A stretch of 64,000 nt of DNA, taken from Apus apus. Its lineage: Eukaryota; Chordata; Aves; Apodiformes; Apodidae. This document shows, piece by piece, positions 46,460-59,910 of this stretch (position 1 is the first letter of the stretch; every line of letters begins with the position of its first letter). The DNA lies in NCBI RefSeq assembly GCF_020740795.1, contig NC_067290.1:17803001-17867000 (forward strand), in the 5' to 3' direction. The notes below the pieces were generated by a model. That model saw only the letters and a list, made by a program, of their open reading frames with translations. It was not told the DNA's origin and searched no databases. The translations under genes were made by a program, and so were the position numbers.

Positions 46460-49400
46460 CATGCCTGCTACTAGGTTTGTTTAATCATTCCTTAAAGGAC
46501 TGTCACCAAAAGGCAGCATGCTGCACTGTCTGAGTGCGTCAGAAATGTGACCTTGGCTTCAGCCCTGGGTTTTCAAGAAGAGTGCATTTCTTAGAAGGCA
46601 TCTGAATCACGCCAGCCAAGTTGATTAGTAACTTGGAAGGCAGCCTAGAGGTTTCCAGGTAGTGAGGCCCCCACTGGCCTGTGCTGCTCGCAACCCAAAA
46701 TAGCACCTGCTGCAAAACTCCATCCCGCCCTGATCCCCAGAGTGGGGCTGCAGCCCAGGCTGGTGATGGGACTAGGGTCCCTGGTGGTCTGTGCCATTAT
46801 GGTCCCCACCACAGCACAGGCTGGACACTCCGTTTGGTACACAGAGCCCTGCGGATGGGCTTTGAATGAATGAACACAGTAAGTACAGACTAAAGTTCCC
46901 CGTGCTCCCTTGGCCATGCATGGGTGAGCATCAGCCCTTGGCTGGTCTTTGACACTGAAGACAGTGTCAGTGCCCTCCATGTCTGATTCCAGCCACAAAC
47001 TGTCAGAGAGGGAGATCCAGTAGGGCTACAGCATCCTCACAGCACATCCAGGCACTAACAGAGGCTACAGCATCACCTTCCTAACACTGTCTGCACTGTT
47101 CTAATGCCTGAAGGAAAGTTGGAAAAGCCAGACGGTGTAGTATGGAGTATTCTAGAGTTTTCCTGCCCCATTTCTGGACAAAAAACTTTAAGAAATTTCT
47201 CCAAATGCTACCAATGCTGAAAGAGGGGACTGGGGTAAGGTTGGTTGGTACTTGAAGGTGAGACCTGGCACCTTTGTACCTCCAGTCCCGGCAGCCCCAC
47301 CACAGGCAGGTTCCTCTCCCCACCCCAGAAGCAGCACCAGCTGCAGGATCCTTTCACCCAGCCTTTGCTTCACTTCCAGTTTGGAAGTAGAAAGGGATGG
47401 TGCAGCTCCAGTCATACCCTTGTATTTGGGTGCAGGAGTGGACCCAAATATGTGAACTGATACTTAGTCAAGAGTCTTTTCTGAGACTTGCCCACTAGAC
47501 TTCATCTGAAGCTGTGAGTAGACAGTGGTCTTAGTATGCAGGGTTTACTAGAAAGAAAAAAAAAAAAAGGGGGAAAAAGAAGGTTCACAGTGCTTCCTCC
47601 CTGGAGGTTTGCTTTCAAGTTTCAGCTTCAAACAAGCACAGATTTCAAAGTTCAGCTGGCTCCACCAGCACACACAGTGCTCTTCCTGCAGACCGTGCAG
47701 GGCTGAGGATTTCCCTGGAGTGATGCTCAGCCCCTGCTGCTCCCTGCCTGACCCCACGTGCTGCAGAGCTTAATAGCAACATAAATAAAACTAGATCACC
47801 AGCAGGAGCTCAGTGGATGTTCACTTACATGTACATGGCCTTGGGGACATTTTCCTCATTTCTCTCAAGATGTTTTGAAATTACCAGCAACACCATCATT
47901 CTCTCCTGAAGCCTTAACAACTTACTGGCATGACCATATCACAGCATTTCCAAAACTCACAGCCACAAAGCAATGCTTCCACCAGTCATTTGAAATTATT
48001 CATCCTACTACAGGCTCAATTTTGTGCCAGCACTGGTGCCAGTTTGCTCAGATAACTCTCACTTTTGAAGGCAAGCTTAACCTGCCATGCTGTGGCCTGT
48101 CTGTCACAAGTCATCTTTCTGAGCAACTGAGACCTTGACTCATCAAGGGACTTAAGTACATGCTTAAGTGTCATCTAACTCAGTGCAAGGGCTTTAGCTC
48201 TTGAGTCTGAGGTATAGTATAGTAAAGCCCCTGCTGCCATGTGGACAGGCCCTCACATGGTGTGGTGGTGCCCCCTCCACAGGTACATGCTGTCTGTGGG
48301 GCATGGACTCACTGACCTGGAGCTGCCCAGTGGAGTACACTGGCTTTCTGGGGAGCTAGGGGCATGGAGGTTTCCTAGCTGCAACCACATTCCTGCAAAC
48401 TCTGGAATGACTCTATAAAGCCAAAGTGGGCATGGAGGCCATGCTCCCAGCCTTTACTCTGTGTTTGTTTGGACTGAGTACTATTCACATAGGAATAGCC
48501 ATGGTTTGGCATCCATTCCCCAGCCCACACGGACATCTCCCAGTATTTCTGTGGTGATCCCAGAGTGTTGGCCACCCCCATGGAGCAAGACCAGCACCAC
48601 TGTGCACAGACTCCCAAGCCCCACCACTAACTTTCCACGGCTCCAGGAACATCACTGCCCTCCCTGTGCAAACTGCTTTCTCTCTGAAGGAAAGAAGCCT
48701 CAGTCCTCTGCATGCTACTGCACAAACAAGGATGTGATTAAACCATACTGGGTGCTGAGAGGCAAACTACTGCACTGTGATGTTCAAAAAGCCAGAATAA
48801 TGTGATGGTTATGAAGACAGACAGCTCAAGCAAAGATCGCCTAGAGCACAGAATGATTGTCAGAATGGGCAAAAATGTAGAAAATCATGCAAGTGTGTAA
48901 GCTGCCAAAGCCAATTAGTCCAAAGAACATTTTGCAACCATTAGGCTTCTATTACTGTGCGTGCATCGTAATTACTACGGGTCTGCGTGGATATGATGGC
49001 AGATCTTTAGTGATACTGAGTTTCTATTTGAACTTCAATTATTTTCATTGCATTTGTTTGTGTGTGGAATTGTTGCAGCATCTAAAGCTGAGAAAAACTG
49101 ACTGATTTCTTAATTTGTCATTTTAAGTGGTGCTGCACCCAAATCTTCCTAGAAACAAAGTAGAGGAGCCTGGAAGGGCTGCTCCAAAGGGAAGAGAGAT
49201 GCTGTGGGGTTGCCCTGTCTCATGTTACTTTACAGGCTACTCGTGCTGTTAGTATCAGAGACTGAAAAACAGCAGGAACATGGTGATCAAGGCAACTTCT
49301 GCTGATAAAAAGGTACAGAGAGCACTTTCACTAGGCAGCTTTGACTGGGTTGTCATCCCCTATGGTAGGATTGGAGCAGCCACAGCTTAGAACCCAAACC

Positions 49401-52400
49401 TTACGGGAAACAACTGGATCCACATTTTGTGGTTGGTTTGAACCAGTGATGCAGCACCCTGGGATAGAACTACTCAGAAACACCATGTTGGATAAAACTG
49501 AGATTTCAACTGTTTTATTTGGGCTTATATTCTGCCCAAAGACAAACAGTGTGGGTTTAATGCTAAATTTAAGTTCACACTTGCTTTGGCAACCCATCCT
49601 CCCCATTCAAGAGTACAAAAGCTATTTTATCAAAGTAAGAACATGAAAATATGATACTTCTCAGCTCACTGTACTGCTGACCTGAATAGGGTGCATCAAC
49701 TATTTGTCACATTTAGGAAAATTAAATTAGGCCCATTTGTTAAATCTGGTGAATATTCTTTTATATCTTCTATCCATGTGGTTAAAACTGCTGCAAAATG
49801 CAGATAGTAGGAAAAAGATATGGCAGGTTAAGATAGCTAAATGGGTTTGGTTCTGCCCTAAAAACGTAAGACATAAAATCCTCTCATTTACCACTAATTA
49901 AAGCATCTTAAATATCTGAAATTTGTGTCTCAAGTCTGTAAGTCATCCACCAGATATTGGCATCTATGGAGCTGACATCTATGAAGCTCTATTTCTTTGC
50001 CACAATTCAACTGAACAGACACTTGGCAGAGAGTGAAAAAAACCACTTAGGTTGGACCAGAAAAAATGATTTCTGTCTCCATAATGTTTATTCTCTTGCT
50101 GTTGTCCCCAGGGAAGCTGCAGGCAGAGGACAGACTCTGGGCAATGGTCTTCAGCATTGTGCAAAAAGATTTGCCTCTTTCTTCACCAAAAATTCCCCTG
50201 AATTTCTCCTCTCCCAACTCAGCTGTGATAGCCAGCCTGCAAGAGATCCTGCCAGTCCTTTAGGGAAAGTTGCATTGAGACAAAGGGACATATCAAAGAG
50301 ATCTCTTAATTTAATGATTTTTCAAAAACAAACGAACAAAAAAATTAAGAGAATAAATTCAAGATACAGCAGAATAGCAGCATTGCTAGCAGAAGTGGTC
50401 ATCTCAGGACATTTGCCTAGCCTGCCCTTTTTTAAGTCTCAAAGCCACTAAAGAGATGGGTTTCTTTACCCAAGCTGTTAGCTGCTAATAATTTTTCCTT
50501 TTTGGGGAATTGAGTGTGAACTGTAAGTTTTGTTTCTTTACCCAGATGTTATTTCAAGTGTCTGAATTCTATAATTGCACGCTGCTCTGGGCAATGGAGG
50601 CAGAGAAAACCCATGTGAGCAAGGCTGCCCTGCTTCTCTGCCAGCTCTTGCCCAGCCCCTGTGGCTTTACAAGAGGGGCAGAAAAAAGAGAAGCAAACAG
50701 GGGCAGAAGCCAATAAGGAAGACACGTGGCCCTGGCAGCAGCATTGCAAACAGGCAGGGACAACTCTTCCAAGAAGGAGATAAATAGCTAGAATATCCAT
50801 TTTTTGCAGGTCAGAGCACATTGCTTTGTTTGTTTGGACTCTGAGGGAGTCCAAAGAGAAGGACTCTGCTTATCTGCTTCATTTGCACAATGGCTGATGA
50901 AGGTTTTCAACTTGATAGTCAAGTATAAGCATCTCCTCAGCCAGCACGAATCAGGGCAGAGTTCAGGATTTATTTATATTTTAGCATGTCTTCATTACTT
51001 AAGAATGGCAAAGAGATTTGTGACTGACAAGTCTTACAGCTCTGACTCCCTTCTCCCTTGCAGACCAGCCCTGACCCAAAAACCTGCAAAGCAAAGCCAA
51101 CTGTGAGCTGCTTCCCTCCATCCCTGCCATCCCGGGCTTCTCTTCCCTTTTCCCAATTCTTTACAAAACACACAGAAATGTCATGGACACCCCTGAGTTA
51201 CCAGCAAAACCTCTGCCCTGCACAGCCCTTCAGGGCCCATCACCAACCACCACCTAAGGGGCATTTACAGCTGAAGCATTTTCTGGGCCATACAGCTCAC
51301 TCTGCAGATCCCTCCCTGACTGCAATACATCCTCATGACTAAACAGAAACAATTACCTTAGATGAAGGCTCACAGGTATTTAAACATGTTAAAAATACTT
51401 CAGAAGTCTGATTAAAACAAGTGGGCCAAAATCCAAATGTGATTTTCTCCTTGGCCAGCCTTAGCAGGGATCATAAACATGACTGGTTGCAATGTTGTTA
51501 ATTATTATTACAATTCTTTTAGCAGTGTTATGGAGACAGAGCACAAACATCTCTTTACGAGTTGAATGGAGAGCTCTGAAGTGATGACAAAGACAATGGG
51601 TGCTCATGGGAACACCCATTAGCCATTAGTTTTTTAAGTAATTTATAAGAATAGGGAGTTGAGTTGTACTGGGAAGGACAGAGTGGCTCCTGGCTCCTCA
51701 CCATGGAGAGAGCTTTCCTGGTTTGTCTACATCAAAGATTCGTAGCTGCACCTCCCACTCATTTGATCTTAATTCAGCTCAGACAAGCTCCAGTGCATGC
51801 ATTTCTAGGTATGACTTAGACATGAAACATGATGCAATGGCCCTTTGATTAATAAGGAAACATAGGCTGGGAACCATCCACGCCAGGAACATTTGATCTG
51901 ATTTTTGGAAAGAGGTGAACCCGTAGCAATACACATGCATCCATGCAGTTATAAATAAAGCAGGAGCTCTTTGCAAGGGAACAGGAACCAAAAGCCACTC
52001 CTGTGATTCAATCCATTGTCCCAGCTCACCTCTCTAATTTCATCACCCTAAAAATATCCACGCCGCCAGCGCTCTCTATGCAAACGATGATAATTTCAAG
52101 CAAACCAAAAGGCATCAGTAGGTGCTGCAGCTAAATCACTGGGAAGAAGCCAGACTCACCTCTTGCTCCTGCTCAGCTGCTGGTGATGGCACCGTGGGGA
52201 GTGGAGCCTGTATTCCCAGGGCTGGGAGGCTGGGATGCCAAAAACCCCAGCTTGTCATCCATGTGCTTCCCATGGTCCCTCAGCAGCCACAGCTTCCCAA
52301 GGAGAGGCTGTAAAAACTCACCAATAGGTCCTGTGAGACACATGAAATAATTTAAGTGTCTTTAGAGACTTCTCAGTCAGTGAAACATGCTGGAATGAAA

Positions 52401-55400
52401 TAATTGGTGCTTGCAGTGCTCCCTGCACCGGCTGTGAGCAGCCAGGGCACCAAGGACAACCCCGAGTTTGGGGTCCAGTGCTACCCCAGACCTCCTCTGG
52501 GCTCCTCGGACACATGGCTGCCCTGCAGGCTTTCCTTGCAGGGAAGCACTCCCTGATTTTCCTCCATTTTTTCCTGAGATAAGTAAACAATATTCCAGTA
52601 CAAATTGTTCATTACTTGAGGACTCTTCAGCTCTGTCACCAGAAACATGTCTGGGGTCAGTGTTTGCTCACAGGGCCGTGCCATTTCTCTCTCAAAGCAG
52701 TGATAACAGATTATTATCAAATCTTGGTGACTCGCCTTCAAAGGAGGAAACCACAGGCCAGTGGTTTCTGTCTAAGAAGCAGCAACTTTTCTCCTGTGTC
52801 TTTTTGAAGCAGAAGGGACAAGGTAAGGACTGCCCAAACCACAGAACACAGAAATCAGGGTGAAGGAGAAGGTTTGGAAACCACCAAACCCAAGAAGGTG
52901 TAGACTTGAGAGATTCCCAGGGACTCAGACGTCTGAGCAGAAAAAAAAGAGATGCTTTTATAGCATAAACCACGCTTGACAGCTGGATGAACTAGAGAGA
53001 CCTGTGTACACAAGGGGAGAAGAGATTAATTATTCAGAGGAGAAAATATACCATACAAAGAATTTCTGAAAGAAAAAATATGCCATAGTGTCAACAGCCC
53101 AGAACTGCAGATAGGCTAGAAGAAAACAAGCTGCAAGGCATTTTGTGAAGGTGCAGAAATGAAAAGTCTGTTTGCCTGCATTTTACCTTGCCCAGATGGA
53201 AAAGAAGTACATGGCCACACTGACACTCATCACCTTTAATAGGTGTCCCAGGGCTAAACCCTCACTCACAGTGCTGAAAATGTAGGAGCAAGCCTGCAAC
53301 TCATCTGCTTCAATAATAGAAGAAGCCATTTATACAGAGTTGTGAAATATTTAGACACAAAGAGTTTCATTTCGCTTAGTTTAATATCACTTAACACTTG
53401 GAAAACTTCTATAAATGAAATTACTAGAGATTCAGATCCCTACTGTGTCCAAATGTATCTGGAAAAGTAATGTGTCCATTTTCTGTGCAACAAATGCTCA
53501 ATTGCAGATTTTCTGGATAATAAAATCTCTAGCCTAGCTATTTAATTATTCAGCTGAATGGTGGAAGAATATGAAGCCATGGAAATCTAAAGCCATGTGC
53601 TGGGAGCTCTGGAGTAAGTTATAACAAATGTTTGCTTTAAAAAGACACCAAGTAAGCTATCTAGAGGCTGGCACTTAGGAGATAATGATCATTTAGTAAT
53701 TATGCAAGGAAGTGCCATCTTTGTTCTCATTATCTCTTCTCATATGGTCAAAAATATTTTATTTCCTAGAGCTACATAAACCAGGAGTCTTCTTCATGCC
53801 AGAATTTTCAACCAAGACCTTACTCCTGTACCAGGAGGCATATGGCCAGGCTCAGCCATTTCAATGGGCACCTATACAAGCATAAAGCTCCTGCTGTAAA
53901 ATCACAGAGCTGAAAAATGTTCAAGTCACACTATTAGGTGCACCCTCCAGTTGTTGGGCTCCTTGGTCCCTCCTTTTCTGCCTCAAGGACCTCCAGGAAG
54001 GTCCTCACACCTTTGCCACCGATCATTGTTCTGATGGTGGAGAACAGCCAGTTGGTGCTAACTCTGCAACGTACCACACAGAAAAGGGAACACTCACAGG
54101 TTTGAAGGCTTAAAAACCCTTAAAAACCATTGACCACAGTCAATAATATTCCCTGGTTGCAGAAAGTTTGTGTGTAAAGGAGGAGATGGCAGTGTGCCAT
54201 GCAGCTGGGACTTCAAGGAGGAAAAGGAAGAAACAAGGAGAACATTGTAAAGCTACACCAGCCCATGCTGCTGGAGCACTGCAGGAATTACACCACCACC
54301 CATATGCCCAGCCAGGGTTTCCTTTGAGTGGAGTGTCCACCAGGATTTGGGCTTTTTTACCTGCTGGTGCAGCTGTGCAAGGAGCCCATCCAGGGCCAGA
54401 GCTGGGATCCAAATATGTTCTCATGGCACAGACTGTTATTAGACACAATATACTTCTGGCACTAGGCAATTCATCATTGCGTTATTAATTACATCACCAA
54501 TTAGGCACAATCTGCCATTTCTGGAATTCTCTCCCTAATCAAACGCTGTCCTTGAGGCATTAAGATTACACTGACAGCCAGCAGCAGGAGTGGCAAATCA
54601 CAGCATCCTTGTTACCAGAGCATCCCAGCTGAGCTGCTGCCCCTCAGAGAAGCCCCAGGACCTTCGGTGTGATCCAGCCCACTACACCTCTGCCTTTGCT
54701 CTTGCTACAGAAGCCCAGGCAAACCAAATTGCAGAGGTGGCACATGGGAAAGAAGCATCTCCCACCCCAGGGCAAGCCCCTGCCTCCCAGGAATCACATC
54801 TGGAGGTGATACAAGCTCCTGGCTGCCCACATGGACCAAAAGCGGCCAAAAACTCTCCTCCCTGAGCTGGCTTTCTCTGGGGACAAAGCCAGTTTCCAGT
54901 TAGACACACATACTGGCTCATTTGCTGTTCCCCCCAATCCTCTTTGGCAGCAGTGAACGTGCACAAAGTGGCTTTGGGAACAGCTTCACTTCACGCCTCT
55001 CCTCCACCACAGGTTAAGCAAAGGGAGGATGCCATCTCCTCCCATCCCAGCACCATGTCCCCACCACCCTGGGTGGTGGCACAAGCCATCTTGGGGAAGA
55101 TTTTGCCCTCTCTGGTGCGAAATCTGAGCCCATACTTTGGATGCTGTACAGAAAAACTGATTTAATCTTTCTTGACAACTTGTCTTCTGTTGTGTGGATT
55201 TGTTTAAAAGGGAGAGAGCAGTTGTTAATGTCTACAGAAAGGTAAAGAAAACAGTCACTGCTCCACCAGTCCAACAGCCCTGCTGCCACTGCTGTCTTGT
55301 CAGGGGAAATCAGGCTGCAGGAATGGAAGTCCTGCAAAGAAATTGTTTTCTTGCAAATTCTCTTTAATCAACCTCAGCTGGCCTCTTTCTGACACTGGTA

Positions 55401-58110
55401 CTTTCCTCCAGAAGTTTTCACTGGCTCAAATTTCCCTCAGAGGGGGAAGCTGGGACCCTCAAAGCCAGGGGGAGCAAGACATGTCCCTGGGAGTGGGCTT
55501 CTGGAAGCCAAACTCTACACAAAAAACACACTAGGAAGATGCAGCAAAGAAAATACAAGTAATTTCCCTAAGGAGTGGCCAAACTTTTTCCTCCCTGTTT
55601 TCACTGCATTTCCACTGGAATAAGCTTGATTTCTCCTGCCACGCTTCTGCTATTGGTCTGAGCTCTTCCCACCATTATCGTCATCCCAGCTCGCCCTTTT
55701 CTGCTCAGGAAATTCATGGCATGTATATTTTTGCGCATGGTGCTCTTAAGATGTCTGAAAAATGTTCCTGTGAACCAGGCTCTGATGTATCACTCTCTGG
55801 AGAAGATAAATTTCTGTCTGCTTCCCGCATCCCTCTGTTAAGATACAGTATGAATACAAATTTGTTTGGAAAGGTTGAGTTAAAAAAATAATGTGCCTTT
55901 CTCTTATATTTTATATAATCCTATTTCACTTTGAAAATGCAGGATATTGGTAGTTAACAGATATTTGGCTTGGTTAGCTGAAGACATCTCATAATTAGGT
56001 AATGTTAGCTTTGCCTTCAGGATTTTCTGTCTGATTTTCATAATTAAAATAGGAGAAAATACCTAGTCTTTGGTGATTACAGCTGCTCTAATCAGTCAGT
56101 GCTCTGTAAACCCCCTCCTCCTTCCCCCAGATTTCATCAGCTGCTCTAAATCCTCCCTGCAGTGAAACCTCCAGGCTGCATCAGGTCAGGCTAATCCTGT
56201 CCAGGACACAGTGCTTGGACCAAGCATGTCCAAGCCCTTCAGCCCAGTGATCCCCCCGACCGCCCCTCCGAGGGCAGAGAGCAGGTCTCCAAGTACCTCC
56301 AGGATTTCCTGGTCCTGCACAAGGACAAGACAGGGCTGGTTTCTGTGCCCTCTGAGGGAGCTGTTTGCAGAGGGCTGGATTCAAGGACAGAGGCCACATC
56401 CCAAAAGGCTGAGGTGCCAGGGGAAGGTCACCCACAGCCACCCCATGTGGCTGAAGTGGCAGCGAGGAGTGAGGGCTGTGGCTGGGACTTTGTCTCCTTC
56501 CCTTTGAGCCCTAAGTGAAACTTTGTGCCCATTAAAACTAAGGGAAAAAGCGATTTAACAGGGCTCCAGGGCCAGCCAGAAATGATGAATGGAAATTGTT
56601 TAAGGGTTGGGTAGCCAGGGGCCTGGCTCTGCCTATGTTCACAGCTCCATCAGTCCCAGCAAGATGAACCCTCTGGGCCCAACAGGCTGCACAGTTTCAG
56701 CAGTGTCCCTGAGTGTGCTGGCACCATGATGCTGGGCATGAGGCATAGGGAGAGGGCATCATGCCCTCCTGTGAGGGCAGCAGATGGGCATCTGCCTCCC
56801 CAGGTGGAGAAAAGCCAAACCAAACCTCTTCCAAAAGCACTGCCAGATGGGTCTTTTGGTGTTGTTGAAGTGCAGGGCAGCTTCTGCCATGTGAGAAAAG
56901 GGCGAGTATTGAATTTATAATTAGCAATCCCTCCCCTTCACAGGATCTGTAAGTCCAAGATGACAACAAAGTCCTGAGAACAACAGCAGAACAACAAATA
57001 GAGTGATGAAGAATTATTTTAAAGAGCAAACACATATTTGGTTTTGTGGAAATAAAAGCATTTCATGGCCCTAGATCCCAGCCCTGCATCTTCAGCCCCA
57101 GGGGTCTGAGGAACAGGCTGCTCCTGAGCTGGAGATGTACTTATTTCTGCTGGTCATCTCAATTCCAAGCAACCTTCACTCTCCTTTGTGAACAAACGAA
57201 CTTTGTGCTACAGTTGAAGCACAAAGGATTCTTGCTTTTATAGCAGAAACCCCCAACTCCTGTTGCCAGTCCTCACATGCCCTGGCCATGGGACAGTCCA
57301 TGAGAAGCACCACAGGGTGCTCCCTGATGTCCATTCATCCCTTGACAAGCTGTGAAAGACTGGAAATATTGCTCCTTAACTATGAAACTAAGCAAAGAAA
57401 GCACAAACATAGGAATATTATCAGTGAGTAGTTTGCAAAGGAACTAAAAGTACAAACCTGTTTCTAAGATAAACTCACAATATTTTCCAGGACAATGAAC
57501 CTACAGGAAACTCTTCCATCAGTTTGTTGGCAACTCCCATGTTAAATGCCAGTAATCTGGCAGTGCAGGACTGCCATCCAGCACACCACAGATTTAGAAG
57601 CTCACCAGTTTCACCCCCATCTTTTTGGCTAGTTACTCATTACAGATGTTACTCATGTCTGTAACAAAGATTTACCTTTACACTTATTTTGCACCCAAAA
57701 CAATGTAGCCCTTACTCCTACCTCGACTGTAAAGCAGCTCCATGAAAAGCTGCCTTTCCCTCAAGCCCATGCGAATGTAGCTGAGATCTTCAGAAAAGCT
57801 GCCAGCCTTCCTTATAAAAACACGAGAGGGATATTTGTAAGCATCAGGTATCAGCTAAAATAAACCATTTATCCCACATTTGTGAAGTGCCTACTCTGGT
57901 ATACTCTGCACATAATGAGATCTGTGCATGTTGGACAAAGTCCTAGTCTGCTGGTCCCCAGGTCCCATGACACGGGTGATGGAAACCAATATAGCATTTA
58001 TTTTATAATTGGCCTCATTATAGGCAAATTGGAAGCTCTTCAGTCTACTAAAATATACACTCAGTAGCCTGACAAATTTGGACTGAGAGACAACACTGAT
58101 CTCTGCTGCA
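46460..58110. other. Gene desert, distal part
   Basis: No gene recognised. Shorter AT-rich, motif-dense patches stand out at about 48.93-49.10 kb ('catcgtaattactacgg'), 52.02-52.11 kb ('tctatgcaaacgatgataat') and 54.47-54.58 kb ('gttattaattacatcacc'). A perfect 9-base hairpin (ccaccaccc-t-gggtggtgg) lies at 55061-55079. Confidence 0.5.
54465..54580. other. Candidate conserved non-coding patch D
   Basis: 'cattgcgttattaattacat' is followed by 'caccaattaggcacaatctg' and 'ccctaatcaaacgctgtcc'. Three ATTA/CAATTA-type cores and two retained CpGs in about 115 bases. It is suggestive only. Confidence 0.3.
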
Positions 58111-58117
58111 GGTCTGG

Positions 58118-58735
58118 TTCAGAGAATCACAGCACGTTAGGGGTTGGAAGGGACCTCGAAAGATCAACGAGTCCAAACCCCTGCCAGAGCAGCTCACACA
58201 GGAACATGTCCAGGAGTGTTTTTAATATCTCCAGAGAAGGAGACTCCATGACCTCTCCGGGCAGCCTGTTCAGTGCTCTGTCACTCTCACAGTGAAAATG
58301 GGTTTCCTCATGTTTACATGGAACCTCCTGTGCTCCAATTTGCACCCATTGCCCCTTGTCCTATCATTGGACATCAGTGAACACAGCCTGGCTCCATCAT
58401 CCTGACACTCCCCCTTAACGTATTTGTAAACTTTGATGAGGTCACCCCTCAGTCTCCTCTTCTCCAAGCCAAAGAGGCCCAGCTCCCTCAGCCTTTCCTC
58501 ATCAGGGAGATGTTCCATTCCCTTAGTCATCTTCATGGCTCTGCACTGGACTCTTTCAAGCAGTTCCCTGTCCTTTTTGAACTGAGGAGCCCAGAACTGG
58601 ACACAATATTCCAGATGTAGCCTCACCAGGGCAGAGTAGAGGGGGAGGAGAACCTCTCTCAACCTACTAACCACACCCCTCCTAATACATCCCTGGCTGG
58701 TTAAGGAATGAAAAAGGTCCAGCAACTGCAACCAT
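58118..58735 (-). mobile_element. CR1 LINE, 5'-truncated, with remnant ORF2 C-terminus
   Basis: The element is inverted. Its 3' end is the + strand 'gaatcacagcacgttagggg' and 'ttggaagggacctcg'. Read on the - strand, it encodes the distal part of the CR1 ORF2 protein, downstream of the reverse transcriptase core: SREV-like '[20 protein letters not shown]', [37 protein letters not shown] and RTRGNG, then NRLPGEVMESPSLE in another frame. A frameshift near 58270 separates the last block from the rest, so the copy is dead. About 620 bases remain of an element several kilobases long. No flanking duplication was evident, as is normal for CR1. Confidence 0.95.
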
Positions 58736-59819
58736 TCTGTGATGAGCATCTCTCCATGGCATCCTGCTGATACCAGTGTCCTTCACAGAAGTGAACTGGG
58801 CAACCCCAGCATGGGGATGAGCAGAAAGGGATTTTCCACAGTAAAATAGCCAGATCCCAGATGTCAAAGTTGAGTGGCCATTAACAATACTGCCCAGGAG
58901 AAACTGAAGGATACAGAAAGGCACATCTCTTGGACTGGGAATCAGCAGTACTTTGTAGGCTGTACTGAAATACTATCTACAGTTCTTCATCTGAGGCAAT
59001 TTTCAATAAATCTGTGTATTTTTAACATCCTACAGGCACATCTCATCAGACTCTTTTTGCAGATAATGACAAGAAAAACAAGGAGTTCCCTTAGTGATGA
59101 TGTGCCTACATAACAGAGAGAGTGTCTCAGGAGCTGGGGAGGCAAGGGAAGTGCAAAAAAGCAGGTTGTTCTTTGCATGGTAAAACCCTGCAATTTGGCT
59201 TATGACATATCCTTGGACAAATCCCTCATTTTGGAAGCATTTAGGGAAAATTATATGGTATATATATATAATGGCAGCAGATGAGACTTTTGGTTGATCA
59301 ACAGAGAGTGAAGAGGGGAGGATTTGGCAAATACTTGGTTCTGCCTCTACATTCTCCCTCTCCAGCCCTTTGTTACAGAGGATAGTGCATGGCATGGCAT
59401 GAAAACCCTCTCTTCTCTCACCTCCCAGGTGGAAATACTGGTACTGAATTTACAATTAAGAAGAGAGAACAGAAGTAAAGTGAGCAGCAAAATATTTACA
59501 TTGTTGTAAACTGCCAGGTTGCATGAACTGTGAAGTCCCCAGGCTATTTTAGGTTAATTCAGCACCTTTCAACTGTCACATGGAATTTCATGGGGGATGA
59601 TGCTTGGCATTGTATGTATGACATTAGCTTCACCTTTTCATCCTACTGGGGACCATCAAATGCAAAACTGGATTAAATTTGGCAGATCACATAATATATG
59701 GGGAAGTGAGAAATATTGCTGTATCACAATTGATTTTCCCAAAGGCACCAGCCAACCTCTGATATTTTGATACTGAGGTGATAACTTTCTGGTGGTAATT
59801 TCCATATTCAGGAAGCTGA

Positions 59820-59910
59820 GAAGTTTTTCTCAGTATGCAAATGAGGTTTATTTAAAGCGCCATTTTATTTTGCTTACAATTTAGATTGATTCAGATGGCT
59901 GCAGGAGGAC
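59820..59910 (+). promoter_or_regulatory. AT-rich patch with a perfect POU octamer
   Basis: A perfect ATGCAAAT lies at 59835-59842, followed by 'gtttatttaaagcgccattttattttgc' split across 59846-59873 and 'tagattgattcag'. A TTTAAAGCGCC-type word with retained CpG adjoins it. It could be an enhancer core. An eight-base site can also occur by chance. Confidence 0.3.

Noticed and set aside
53905-54060. Possible CR1 remnant ('aaaatcacagagctgaaaaatg')
   Set aside because: Only a few words resemble CR1, and the diagnostic GGAAGGGACCT-type block is missing.
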